The translations under genes and the position numbers were made by a program. From contig JADJRH010000011.1 in assembly GCA_016712345.1 (NCBI GenBank), forward strand, positions 1,240,001 through 1,304,000: 64,000 nt of DNA, read 5' to 3'. Origin of the DNA: Polyangiaceae bacterium (lineage in GTDB: Bacteria; Myxococcota_A; Polyangia; Polyangiales; Polyangiaceae). Positions 1 through 10,200 of this stretch are shown here, piece after piece; the stretch's first letter is position 1, and every line of letters starts with the position of its first letter. Under the pieces are notes generated by a model that was not told where the DNA came from, made no database searches, and saw nothing but the letters and a program-made list of their open reading frames with translations.

Positions 1-3
1 GAC

Positions 4-819
4 TTGGTACGGACGCTGTCGTCCATGGTCAAGGCCGACTTGTCAGCCGCGCACGCCGATGGGGTGATCCGGGCGTTTGCTCAGGCCAAAGGGAAAGATC
101 GTCACGAGCTTCGAACGGCGCTTGCCAAGGTGCTTTCCGACCCTGAAATATCGAGTTGGATTGATGCAAGTCCATCGCGCGTGGCGCTTGCCAACGAGCT
201 TGTAAAACGCGTTGCCCCAACTGACCCTTCCATTGCTGAAAATCGTGAAGTCAACAAGGTGGTAGATTCGTTCGCCGAGTTTGACAAGTACAAATACCAT
301 GTGATTGTTGTGACCGGGTACACACCGCCGGACGCAACAACGGCAACGCCGGATGTACACCCGGTGGGTATGGCGCGGTTGAGGGATGCATTTGACGCAT
401 GGAAGCGAGGGGATGCTCCCTTTATCCTGCTCAGCGGTGGCAATGTGTACCCACCTGGAACGCCTTATTATGAAGCGATTCAAATGAAAAAAGAGCTGGT
501 GCAAATGGGGGTTCCGGCAGATCGAATTATTGTGGATGCCCGCGCGCGCCACTCCACAACCAACCTACGCAACGCCGGCAGGTACATGTTTGCACACGGG
601 ATGACAAAGGCCTTGGTGGCGTCGAGAGGCGGCGGAGCCGGACCATTTGACCAGACGTTTTATTTTGCGCACCAGGGGCTTTCGAGCTTTGACGGCCGGT
701 GTGAACGTGAACTTGGGTATGTGGTGGGTACACTCACCGACGCTGGCAATTCAATGGTTGAATTTCAGCCTTCCGCCAACGTGGGTAGGTTCAATTACAA
801 AGACCCGCTCGACCCATAG
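4..819 (+). CDS. YdcF/SanA-type DUF218 domain protein, 5' end probably outside the window
   Basis: The middle of the protein has the DUF218 (YdcF/ElyC/SanA) pattern: a hydrophobic strand (YHVIVVTG, about residue 98), then the FILLSGGNVYPPGTPYYEA block (about residues 140-160), then GVPADRIIVDARARHSTTNLRNA. The family is linked to envelope or vancomycin-resistance functions, but its reaction is not established. The listed start is a TTG and the frame is open to the first base of the window, so the true start may lie upstream and the gene should be treated as partial. No membrane helix is visible in the part present, although many relatives have one or two. It converges on the gene ending at 1267, with repeat copy A and a hairpin in between. 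The domain call is fairly secure; the biological role is not. Confidence 0.75.
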   Translation: MVRTLSSMVKADLSAAHADGVIRAFAQAKGKDRHELRTALAKVLSDPEISSWIDASPSRVALANELVKRVAPTDPSIAENREVNKVVDSFAEFDKYKYHVIVVTGYTPPDATTATPDVHPVGMARLRDAFDAWKRGDAPFILLSGGNVYPPGTPYYEAIQMKKELVQMGVPADRIIVDARARHSTTNLRNAGRYMFAHGMTKALVASRGGGAGPFDQTFYFAHQGLSSFDGRCERELGYVVGTLTDAGNSMVEFQPSANVGRFNYKDPLDP

Positions 820-887
820 CCCCTCACGTATCTGGGGTCGCCCCGCAACGACCTGACACGCCACGCGACCTGAAACGCCCATTTCAA

Positions 888-1203
888 CACGGAGTTCCCC
901 AGCGGCGCATGCGCCTCATTCGAACGGCGAGTAACTCGTTGCGGTTGAGTTGTCGATGCAGCAGAAAAGAGCCCGTTCTGGGAGGCCCGGCGACTTGAGA
1001 TGTCCATCACGTCGCCATCCACCGGTCTCGCCGGTCTCTCGTTTTCGTCGTGGCTGCGCTCGCCACAGAACTCCATCTGGAGAACCCGACGCGCCACGCT
1101 GTTCGCTTTTCCGCTTGGCGACGGGCAAGGGTGTCCCAAACGTCTCGACAAGACTGGATCCGTGCCTTGCAGAACGTCCCGCTAAAGGGAAGTTACCTAG
1201 GAG
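888..1203 (+). repeat. 316-bp dispersed repeat, copy A
   Basis: This stretch recurs in inverted orientation at 42940-43256 with about three differences over the whole length: two substitutions and a one-base indel in a T run. The match begins at CACGGAGTTCCCC and ends at GTTACCTAGGAG, and similarity falls away abruptly on both sides. Several short ORFs cross it, but the indel shifts their frames between copies, so none is conserved as a protein. No terminal inverted repeat, target duplication or transposase gene is apparent. It may be a non-autonomous mobile element, a structured-RNA repeat or a recent duplication. Together with the hairpin at 1207-1242 it fills the convergent gap from 820 to 1266. 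Confidence 0.85.
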
Positions 1204-1206
1204 TCT

Positions 1207-1242
1207 CGGAGGACACAGAGGAACACACCTCCGTGTCCTCCG
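1207..1242. repeat. hairpin of 15 bp between converging genes
   Basis: The arms CGGAGGACACAGAGG (1207-1221) and CCTCCGTGTCCTCCG (1228-1242) pair with a single mismatch around a 6-base loop. It lies in the convergent gap just past repeat copy A and could act as a bidirectional transcription stop. There is no T run, so it is not a canonical intrinsic terminator. Related CTCCGTGTCCTCCGTG words flank the second repeat copy near 42915-42940. Confidence 0.6.
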
Positions 1243-1266
1243 TGCCTCCGTGTTTGATACGACGGG

Positions 1267-2916
1267 TCAGATGCCCCGACGGTACAGGTCGTCGCGAGGC
1301 GCTTCAGTTACATCCTTCACGCGAAAAACAACAATCCCAGCGCCGGTATCCACTCCAAAAAACACCACCCCTTGGGGTGAAACAATCCAAAACGTGAGTT
1401 TGGAAGCTTCCACATCCAACGGTGTAAAGGTGACCTTCCCATTGTCAGGCACGTGAGCGAGGGTGACCTTCCCGTTGATTGCCACCGCCGCGTGAAGGGC
1501 GTGTACACTCACGGCGGTTCGAAGGACGGTGCCGCCCAGGACAATCCGATCGCCAGCGGCGCCCTCGGCGTACCGAACAAGACCTCCTGTCTTGTCTGCA
1601 AACACCTTGTTTTGCAGTCGCGCCGAAATGGGAGGAGCCATACCGATGTGATGGAAGGTTTCAAACGCTTCGCGTTCTTCTGCGGATGGTGAAATGGCCG
1701 TGAGGGTCACATCCGGTGAAGGAGCAGCGGACCACGAGGCGGTGATTTTTCGCGCGGTTTCTACGTCGGAAGGGGTAGGTGCCGCAGCTTGGGGAAGAAC
1801 ATCGCCCGCCAATGTTCGGCGCTGGAGGATCGCTCCGGTTTTCCAAACCAAGGCGTTGTCAACGATGGCCGCCGGTGATTCACGCAGGAGCATGGAGATC
1901 GGCGCGCGTGAGCCATTTTCAAGCCGGACGACCTCGGTGCCGTCGAGCGCAAAGACAGCGGTATCGGTACACACAGGCCGGCGAAGGGCCACGGTGTTGG
2001 AGCGCCCGACTTCGTGGGTAGACGCCGGAGCCTCAACCGGGGCCGGAAATAGGGCCGCGCGCAGGTCTTCGACGGCGCTATTTCCGAGCGATGCGGCACC
2101 ATTCAGCAGGGATGATTTGGTGGCGTCGGAAAGCCGATCTACCGCTTGCCGAAGGATGGGAGGATAGGGAGCAGCATGCAGTAGGTAGAGCGCGGCGCCG
2201 GTCCATGGGCCGGTGGAGTTGAACCGGGCGATGGTGTTCACAACGCTGTCAAAAGCGAAACGTGCCAGAAGCGCTCGAACTATGTCTTCGTGTGGACCGC
2301 GCTCGGCGATGGGTAGACCGCTTGAACCGGACCACTCCAACAGGGTGCCAATCTGCTCTTCGATGGTCGGTGAGCCGCTCGCAATGGCCGCGAGGAGCGC
2401 TTGCAAATACGCGTCGGGAACAGCGGACGTTTCTACCGCGGGATCCCAAATGGGTAGAACTGCGGCGGGTAGATTTTTTCGCCATGCGCTCCGGGCGAGA
2501 GCGGCCACGTCACCGAGAAAGTGTACCCACGGCGCGACCACTTCGCCTGCGCCGAACTCGATCAACAGATGAAACAGAGCGAGCGGGTTTTGGAGGTTGG
2601 CATACCCAGACCACAAGTTGGTAGGGGAGCTTTGGTAAAATACCGCGCCGCAGCGGGCCAAATGTAAGGTTGCCACTCGGCCGCCGCTGTTTTCAAGGTT
2701 CAGCGTCAGCGGTTTTTCGTAGGGAAGATCAAAGGAAGGCTCACCCTCGACAATGGGAAGATATGCGCCCAGGCGCCGATGGGTCAGGGCGGTTAGCTCG
2801 GTAAGAAAAAGACCTTTTGGAGAAAATAAACGAGCCTTTGTTGTTTCTGCAAAAACGCGCAAAATGTCTGCGTTTTGAGGGGCATGCCCGCCGGGATACG
2901 GATTGTGTGTTCGCAT
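1267..2916 (-). CDS. unknown protein coupled to the RHS toxin gene
   Basis: A 549-aa protein I do not recognise. It starts with ATG three bases after the stop codon of the RHS gene, so the two are almost certainly co-transcribed and may be translationally coupled. It has no signal peptide, no clear transmembrane helix and no obvious catalytic motif. The N-terminal half is rich in Leu and Ala with helical character, and the last 200 residues look beta-rich (for example SKLTFWIVSPQGVVFFGVD near the end). A gene placed immediately after an RHS toxin is often the cognate immunity protein. At 549 aa it would be large for that, so an accessory, adaptor or bifunctional role is also possible. The functional link is inference from position only. 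Confidence 0.7.
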   Translation of the reverse strand: MRTHNPYPGGHAPQNADILRVFAETTKARLFSPKGLFLTELTALTHRRLGAYLPIVEGEPSFDLPYEKPLTLNLENSGGRVATLHLARCGAVFYQSSPTNLWSGYANLQNPLALFHLLIEFGAGEVVAPWVHFLGDVAALARSAWRKNLPAAVLPIWDPAVETSAVPDAYLQALLAAIASGSPTIEEQIGTLLEWSGSSGLPIAERGPHEDIVRALLARFAFDSVVNTIARFNSTGPWTGAALYLLHAAPYPPILRQAVDRLSDATKSSLLNGAASLGNSAVEDLRAALFPAPVEAPASTHEVGRSNTVALRRPVCTDTAVFALDGTEVVRLENGSRAPISMLLRESPAAIVDNALVWKTGAILQRRTLAGDVLPQAAAPTPSDVETARKITASWSAAPSPDVTLTAISPSAEEREAFETFHHIGMAPPISARLQNKVFADKTGGLVRYAEGAAGDRIVLGGTVLRTAVSVHALHAAVAINGKVTLAHVPDNGKVTFTPLDVEASKLTFWIVSPQGVVFFGVDTGAGIVVFRVKDVTEAPRDDLYRRGI

Positions 2917-2919
2917 GAA

Positions 2920-5900
2920 TTACGGAGTGGGTTGAACCGTTGTCCAACTGCCTTTGTGAACGTACGGCGTTCCACCTCCAACCGCGGGGGCCATCATACC
3001 GGGGCCCCACGTTCCACCGTGGGCCTGTTCTGTGGTGCCTGCGTAGGTTGCCGCAGGATCGCCCGAAGCCGCTCCGCTTGTCGGCGAGTTGGTGGCGTTG
3101 GCAATGGCTTGGGTAGATGACAAACCTCCACCCTGTGGAGGCGTTGCGCTGTTGCAGGCGCCGACCTCGACCCTTGAACCGGGGCCGCCCGCAAAGCCCG
3201 CATTTCGAAGGGCCTGACCCACTTGAGCACCGTTGGCGTAATTGCCATCTCCCCATTCAAGAACGTTGGGTGCGCCGTGGGTGGTGACGATGACGTGGTT
3301 TTCACCCGCCAGGGAGTTGGGTTGTAGATTGTTCGCGTGAATGACGTTGGCCGTGGGGTAAGCTTTTTGCCATTCGGCAAGGTGACCCTGAATAACCGCG
3401 TCTCCCGGGGCGCCGACGACGATGGTTGTCAGACCGGAAGGATCGATAAAAACGGTAACGTTGCGGACGAAGCCGATCGATTGGGGAGAGGTGAGTACAC
3501 CGAGCGGGTCGGGGGTAAGAAAGACAGCGAGTCGGGGGTCGTAATGTCGGTGCCGGTTGTAGTGGAGTCCGGTGTCAGAATCGGCGCGTTGACCGGCAAA
3601 ACGAACCACGCCGGGATCACCGTCTTCACGAACTACCTTACCCCATGTGGACAGTTCCAACTCTGAAAGTTGACCGTCACTGTGGACATAGGCCCATGGT
3701 GTGGCGGCGGCGTCGGTGACGACCATGCGGAAATCGCGGCCGTTGCGCGACTCCAGAATGGGGGTGCAGCGATCATCGGCGAAAACGCGTTCTGTGCTTT
3801 GGCCGCCGGAGGTTTTTTCTTCGACGATCGCTTCATCATCCCATCCAAACCAGGTAGACTGGCCGGTGTTTGTCAGGCGGGCGATGTTGCGGCTGAGCGG
3901 GTCGTAGATGTATCTGACATGGTAGCCGTCGCCGCGGATCGCGTCGGTCAGTCGATCGCGATCGTCATATCGATACTCCCACGTTTCGTGGGCGCTTGCC
4001 GCTTTGCGGAAGCGGAGTCGACCGCGACCATCCCATTCCAGGTGTTGGCCGGCGCTCATTGTTGGACGCCCGTCGGGGCCCAACGCGGCCGTTGTGTCAG
4101 ACGCGTCTACCGGTGTGCCTTGAGGGGCAATGTTGAAACTCTCGTGTACACCGAGGCCGCGGGCGGAAATGGGGCGACCTTCGGGATCGAGATCCATGCG
4201 CCGCTCGCCGTGGCGGCTGTCGGTGATTCGATCCACAGGGCCGATCGCGTTCCATGAATAGGTGCGGGTTCTGATTTCTTCGTCTTTGGCGTTGAAGATG
4301 CCAACGCTTTCAGGGAGGCCGTAAACGTCTCGTTTCCAGGAGACCTTACCCGTTCCTGTTTCACGCCGACGATCGGTTTCAAGGCCGTTTTTGTCGTAGT
4401 TGAACGTGATTGATTCACGCTCCGACGCTTCGGCCGAAAGGGTGAGTAGAGCGCCGCTGCCGGGAACCCGCTTGGCATGAACCGACCAGCCCGACGAGTA
4501 TTTTCGCGATGAAACATACCCACTTTCGTCGTAGGTGAGCTTTACCGCAAACGCGTACCCGCCTGTTTCTTGAACTTCGCGCGTGATTCTACCCAAGGCG
4601 TCGCGCTCAAATGTGACCATGGATGTGGCATTGCGCGCGCGTGTGAGTCTACCCGCAAAGTCATATTGATACTCTTCAGTCAACCCACCTGAATATTCAG
4701 CTTTCAGAATGCGGCCCATGCCGTCGCGTTCATAGCGAATCGACGAACCGTCGGATCGTGTGGTGCGTACACCGTAGTTTGACCCGTCATATTCTGTTTC
4801 AGTAACGGTGCCGGTGAATGCCACTTCACGCGCGATGTTTCCACTCGCATCGTAGTCGTAGAGATGCCTTTCTCCCGCGGGGTTTTCAATCCACCGGAGG
4901 CGGAGCATGGGGTCATACCCAAAGCGCCAACGTTTGCCGTCGGGGCGAACGAGTTCAACCTGAGCGCGGGCAACATACCCAAACCGCGTTGTGCCCCCGG
5001 CGTCGCGGCGAGCGATGACGCGGCGGCAGGCGTCGATTCCAATCTCGGTGCGTTTGCCCTTGGGATCGATAATGCCAACGAGATCCTGACGTGAGTCGTA
5101 CTCAAATTCAAAGCGGCCGCCGGCCGGAACCTTGACGCCCACGGGGCAGCCGAACAGATCGAATGTGTACTCAAACGCCGTGCCGTTGGGTGTGGTGATC
5201 TTTTTGGGGTTGCCGTGCGCGTCGTTTTCAATGTTGTGCGACGTGCCGTTCGCCCAGGCAAACGCGGTGGGTCTTCCCTTGTCATCCCAGCCGATCGAGT
5301 CAACGCGACCGTCAACTCCTTTGCGAGCCACGGGAACGCCGCCCTTGTACGAAAACTCGTGTTTTTCGCCGTCGGGGCGAACAAGGCTCAACGTTTGAGT
5401 TTCGTCGTCGAAGCTTGTGCGCCAGGTGTTTCCGTCGAAGAGAGCGTCGGTGCGGCGTCTTCCCGCGGTATCGTACGTGCGGCGGCGAACCCGGCCTGCG
5501 CCGTCGCGAACGCTCACGAGACGGCCTGTTTCATCGTAGGAGTAGGTGTGCCTATAGCCGCGGGGGTCTGTGTACACTTCTACCAAGCCGAGGGCGTTGC
5601 CGCGGTAGGTGTGGTGCTCGCCGAGCGCGTTCGTGACAACCGTTGTGTACGCATCGCTGTATTGAATGCGCACGTGGTAGATGCCGCGAACCCAAGGCTC
5701 GAATGTGCCGGCGGCGCCGATGTCGGCGAGAATGTCGCGGCCCGGCAGTTCACCCCAGGTTTCAACGCATCGTTTGGTTCCGCTCGATGCGTCATGAACG
5801 AACACGTACGCCAGGCCGTCGGGCAACGTTTCGCGAACGAGGTAATGCTCGTCGTCGTAGGCGTATCGCGTCTCGGCGCCGCCTGCGTCGATGACGCGAA

Positions 5901-7053
5901 CGAGGTCACCACGCGAGTCAAGCTCGTACACGGCGGCTCGGCGCCGATGTTCTTTGCCGGAGTCGTCGGTGGCTGAAAGCTCCCAAAATGAAGTGTTTCC
6001 CTGCACGTGCCATACGGCGCGGCGGCCTTCAGGATCGGTGATCTCGGCGATGCGTCCTTCGTCCCAAATGACTTCGACAAAGTTGCCGAAGAGGTCGCGC
6101 ACCTCAACAAGTTGATAGCTGCGTTGATCTTTGGAGCGCAGAAGTCGAAACAGGCCGTCGCTTCCTTCGATGAGAAAATCGGCTCCAAGTGAGCTGATTT
6201 TGGCACCGAAAGGGAGGGCTGCGATCTGCTCGCCGCGCGGCATGGCGACTGTGTACACACGTGCGCCGGGAAGTTTTACAGACAGTGAGTCGCCCGATCG
6301 CTCCACAGAATAGTCGAGTGCGTGTGACCATCCCCAACCCATGCCGGCGCGATGGCGAACGGCGGATGTGGAGTACGATCGGGTGAATTGAAAGGACAGA
6401 AATCCTGTGAGCCAAAAATCGATTTCTGGGCTTGTAAACAAGGCTCCGGTGATCACGTCAACGGGGTGGCCGGCGGTGGCTTGACCATCGGCGCCCGGAG
6501 GTGCGGGCGCGTTGGGTGGAGCCGCGCCGCTGTTGCTTCCACCACCGCCGCCGCCGCCGTTGGAAGGGCCCTGCGTGTTGCCTCCGGGCGGTCCGCCGCC
6601 CCCGCCGCCCGCGCCGCCTGCGCCGCTCCCTCCGCCCCCTGCGCCGCTTGCCGATCCGCCGATTCCGGGGATTGGATTTTTGTTCATGAAGCCGGGGGAA
6701 AGCGTGATTCCGGCCATGCCGAGTTCAATAAAAACGATCGGCGCGCCGAGGATTGGAAACGAAGGTCCGGTGGTGTTGAGGCTGACAACTTCTTTGAGCG
6801 TGCCCGGTTCGTTGCCGTGGCAGTTCTTTGTGCAGCTGCCAACGGTCAACACTTTTGCGCCGTCGATTTTGGTGCGCAAACATTCATCGATCACACCTTC
6901 ACCAACCGACGCGAACGTTGGATAGGGAATTGGCAGCGGGGCCGGCGCCGCGGGCGTGAGGCAAACGCTCACCGCCATGCCCACCATTTGGTGACCGCTT
7001 TTTTCCGTGATCACATCCATCATCAACGCGGTGACGCTGCCCATACCCTCCAC
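2920..7053 (-). CDS. PAAR-like/RHS-repeat polymorphic toxin with caspase-like C-terminal domain
   Basis: A 1377-aa protein. Residues about 20-125 resemble the DUF4150 PAAR-like spike domain (SVCLTPAAPAPLPIPYPTFA). A Gly/Pro-rich linker of about 60 residues follows, then a DUF6531-type start (GHPVDVITGALFTSPEIDF), a long array of RHS/YD repeats, and the RHS core end containing HYNRHRHYDPRLAVFLTPDP and DPSGL. Such proteins encapsulate a toxin and are delivered on the type VI secretion tip; cleavage after the DPSGL element is known in the family. The 169 residues after it carry VIVTTHG (His1259-Gly) and VEVGACNSA (Cys1300), spaced as in clan CD (caspase-like) peptidases. The start may be the GTG at 7053 or the ATG at 7044. 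No type VI structural genes are present in the window, so delivery is inferred. Confidence 0.88.
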   Translation of the reverse strand: MEGMGSVTALMMDVITEKSGHQMVGMAVSVCLTPAAPAPLPIPYPTFASVGEGVIDECLRTKIDGAKVLTVGSCTKNCHGNEPGTLKEVVSLNTTGPSFPILGAPIVFIELGMAGITLSPGFMNKNPIPGIGGSASGAGGGGSGAGGAGGGGGGPPGGNTQGPSNGGGGGGGSNSGAAPPNAPAPPGADGQATAGHPVDVITGALFTSPEIDFWLTGFLSFQFTRSYSTSAVRHRAGMGWGWSHALDYSVERSGDSLSVKLPGARVYTVAMPRGEQIAALPFGAKISSLGADFLIEGSDGLFRLLRSKDQRSYQLVEVRDLFGNFVEVIWDEGRIAEITDPEGRRAVWHVQGNTSFWELSATDDSGKEHRRRAAVYELDSRGDLVRVIDAGGAETRYAYDDEHYLVRETLPDGLAYVFVHDASSGTKRCVETWGELPGRDILADIGAAGTFEPWVRGIYHVRIQYSDAYTTVVTNALGEHHTYRGNALGLVEVYTDPRGYRHTYSYDETGRLVSVRDGAGRVRRRTYDTAGRRRTDALFDGNTWRTSFDDETQTLSLVRPDGEKHEFSYKGGVPVARKGVDGRVDSIGWDDKGRPTAFAWANGTSHNIENDAHGNPKKITTPNGTAFEYTFDLFGCPVGVKVPAGGRFEFEYDSRQDLVGIIDPKGKRTEIGIDACRRVIARRDAGGTTRFGYVARAQVELVRPDGKRWRFGYDPMLRLRWIENPAGERHLYDYDASGNIAREVAFTGTVTETEYDGSNYGVRTTRSDGSSIRYERDGMGRILKAEYSGGLTEEYQYDFAGRLTRARNATSMVTFERDALGRITREVQETGGYAFAVKLTYDESGYVSSRKYSSGWSVHAKRVPGSGALLTLSAEASERESITFNYDKNGLETDRRRETGTGKVSWKRDVYGLPESVGIFNAKDEEIRTRTYSWNAIGPVDRITDSRHGERRMDLDPEGRPISARGLGVHESFNIAPQGTPVDASDTTAALGPDGRPTMSAGQHLEWDGRGRLRFRKAASAHETWEYRYDDRDRLTDAIRGDGYHVRYIYDPLSRNIARLTNTGQSTWFGWDDEAIVEEKTSGGQSTERVFADDRCTPILESRNGRDFRMVVTDAAATPWAYVHSDGQLSELELSTWGKVVREDGDPGVVRFAGQRADSDTGLHYNRHRHYDPRLAVFLTPDPLGVLTSPQSIGFVRNVTVFIDPSGLTTIVVGAPGDAVIQGHLAEWQKAYPTANVIHANNLQPNSLAGENHVIVTTHGAPNVLEWGDGNYANGAQVGQALRNAGFAGGPGSRVEVGACNSATPPQGGGLSSTQAIANATNSPTSGAASGDPAATYAGTTEQAHGGTWGPGMMAPAVGGGTPYVHKGSWTTVQPTP

Positions 7054-7286
7054 GTTGAACGCACAGAGTCAGCCGTGACAATCGCTCTCTGTGGTCTGCA
7101 TACGGAAAAATGGCTCACACGGTGGTGCTATCATTGATAGCCGGCCTTTTTCGGCGGGATCTTCTCACTTCAGCGCAACTGCGGGTCGCTTCGTCGGGTA
7201 CGTCATTCGCCGCGGAATGCAGCTCAAAACCCAATTGCCGAATCGTCCGGCCCAAACCGTTTCGCAGGGTGTTAGCGTGCGAACTC

Positions 7287-10200
7287 GTGCGCCTGGGCGA
7301 CATTGTTGCGGATCGTTTTCAGCTCGAAACGGTGGCCGGATCGGGCGGCATGGGAACGGTTTATCGCGCGCTCGACCTGACAACACGAGAGCCGGTGGCG
7401 CTCAAAGTGCTGCTCGGTGCCGCAGGCGCGGAGCGTTTTGAGCGCGAGGCGCGCATTCTCGCAGAGGCTTCTCACCCTTCGATTGTTCGGTACATCGCGC
7501 GTGGATCGCTTGCCGACGGCGCACCTTACCTGGCGATGGAATGGCTTGGCGGGATCGATCTGGCCGAACGCTTGGCGAGAGGGCCCCTGTCTATATCCAA
7601 TTCGATCCTGCTCGCGCAGCGCGTGGGTTCCGCTCTCTCGTTTCTGCACAAATTGGGCGTGATTCACCGCGATTTGAAGCCGAGCAATCTGTTTTTGCCC
7701 GGTGAGCGTGAAGGCGACGTGAAGCTCCTCGACTTTGGTATCGCTCTACCCATTGACCCTTCGCGCGAGATCACGCGGGCCGGAACAACAATCGGCACAC
7801 CAGGCTATATGGCTCCCGAACAGGCCCGCGGTGAGCGGGATGTGGACGCGCGCGCGGATTTGTTTTCTCTCGGATGTGTACTCTTTCAATGTTTGAGCGG
7901 TGAGCCGCCTTTCAGCGCGCAACACGTCATTGCATTGCTCGCAAAAGTGCTCCTTGAAGAGCCAAAACCGCTTCGATCGCTCCGCCCGAGCGTGCCCCCT
8001 CAACTCGCGGATCTTGTTTCGCGGCTCATGCAAAAGCGGCCCGAGCACCGGCCCGAAAGCGCCGATGTTGTGTTGCAACGACTGGCCGAAATGGCGGTAC
8101 ACGCGGACAGCCCTTCTTCAAGTGTACTCACCGTTGAAGCGCCCCCGCTGAGCGAACATTTGACCACGGGCGAGCGTCGGCTTTTGGCGGTGATTCTCGT
8201 GGCGCCGCCCGACAAAACCGTTGCGGCGGATCAAGCTGTCAGCGAGGTTGCGGCCACCGTTCTGTCCGAAGTGGCCGTACAAGGCGCGGGTTCGCTCACC
8301 GAGGCGGCGGAGGCGCACGGTGGTGTCATTGACCATCTCGTTGATGGAACCGTCGTGCTCACAGCCTCCGGGGTCGGCGTGGCCACCGATCGCGCGGCGC
8401 TGTCCGCGCGTTTGGCGCTTGCCGTAAGGCCCAGCGCACAAGGCGTACCCATGGTGCTTTCAATGGGACTTGGCCTTTCCGGGGGTCGAGCACCGGTGGG
8501 AGAAGTGATCGAACGCGCCGCGCTGCTATTGCGACAAACGCGTAACCGCGGTGTCGATTCTGGGATCGCCGTGGACGATCTGACGGCCGGCCTGTTGGGG
8601 GATCGATTTGAGGTGCGTCGTGCCAAAGGTGGCCTGTGGCTTGAACGCGAACGCGATCTGAAAGACGCCGATGTTAGGCTTTTCCTGGGTCGCCAAACAC
8701 CCTGTGTGGGTCGTGATCGGGAGTTGAGTCTCCTGGAAGATGAAGTTGACGAAGCCGTCAATCTTCCCTCGGCGCGTGCGGTGCTGTTGCTCGGTGACGC
8801 CGGGGTGGGAAAATCGCGGCTACGCCACGAGTTTGTGCGGAGGCTCAGCGCCCGTGAAACGCCGCCGACCGTGTGGATCGCGCGCGGAGATCCCCTGACA
8901 GAGCGCTCTCCTTTTGGTCTGCTTGGTCAGATTGTTCAGCGGGCTGCCGGTATTGTTGCCGGTGAGCCGCCCGCGTCGCGCTGCGAAAAGCTGACAGAAC
9001 GATGTGTACGCATTGTTGGGCCCGAGGGGCGCCGCGTCGCGGAATTTCTAGGGGAATTGTGCGGCACACATTTCCCCGACGATGGGAATGTCCAACTCCG
9101 CGCGGCTCGAAACGACCCGATGATCATGGGTGATCAAATGCTTCGGGCATGGGTAGATTGGGTGGCTGCGGAAACTCTGGCCAACCCTGTCGTTCTTATA
9201 TTGGAAGATCTTCACTGGGGAGATCTACCCACGGTGCAATATGTGGATGCGGCGCTGCGGCTCCTGACAGAACACCCAATCTTGGTGCTGGCGCTCGCCC
9301 GTCCGATCGTGGACAATATGTATCCAAACCTTTGGCGAAAACGTCGCTTTTCTGAAATTCGACTGGGTGCGCTCCCCAGACGCGCCGCACTTGACCTCGC
9401 GCGGGATGTGCTCGGTTCTCGCGCCGACCCGAAGACGCTGGATCAGCTCTGGACTCAATCCGCCGGCAACCCACTCTTTCTAGAAGAACTGCTTCGCGCC
9501 ACCGTCGAGGGTAGGGGAGGCCGGGCTCCAAGCACCGTCCTTGCGATGGTGCAAACTCGACTTGAATCGCTGAGCGCCGACGGTCGCCGTGCTCTGCGCG
9601 CGGCGAGCATCTATGGTCAGCGTTTTTGGTCCGGCGGTGCGAAAGCGTTGCTCGGTATCGGCGAGGTGGATTCGGTATTGGCGGCGCTGGCAGATGACGA
9701 ACTGGTTTCCCGCGCCCGCGACTCCAAGTTTGCGGGTCAGGTGGAGTACGCGTTTCGCCACGCCCTTGTTCGAGAGGCTGCGTACGCGTCGCTCACTGAG
9801 CAGGATCGAGCCACGGGGCATCGCCTCGCGGCGGAGTGGCTTCTCGTGGCAGGTGAGCCGTCGCCGTTGGTATTGGCCGAACATTTTGAATTTGGCGGTG
9901 TGAAAAATCAGGCCGCCGTTTGGTTTCGAAAAGCCGCGGAACAAGCCTTTGAAGGCAACGACTTGGACCAGGCGCTCGTCCTCTCCACAAAAGCGGCGGA
10001 CTGTGTTCAGGGTGACAGTCAGGTGGATGACGAATGGGTAGGTGAAACGTACCTTTTCAACGCCCGAGTGACCCTTTGGCGGGGTCAAAACCGAGAGAGT
10101 GTCAAGTGGGGTACACTCGCCCAGTCGAAGTTGCCGCAAGGGTCAATTCGCCGAGTGCAGGCCCTTGTGGAAACCGCCGTTGCGGCGGCCCGCCTGCACG

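Noticed and set aside
950..1456. 168-codon frame through repeat copy A, and similar frames in copy B (42872-43144, 43077-43415)
   Set aside because: The one-base indel between copies breaks the frame, so the repeat is not conserved as protein.
2920..7053. Type VI secretion gene cluster around the RHS protein
   Set aside because: No Tss, Hcp or VgrG gene occurs in the window; only the effector is present.
6352..7137. 261-codon plus-strand frame opposite the RHS gene start
   Set aside because: It is a shadow of the Gly-rich linker; no coherent domain.
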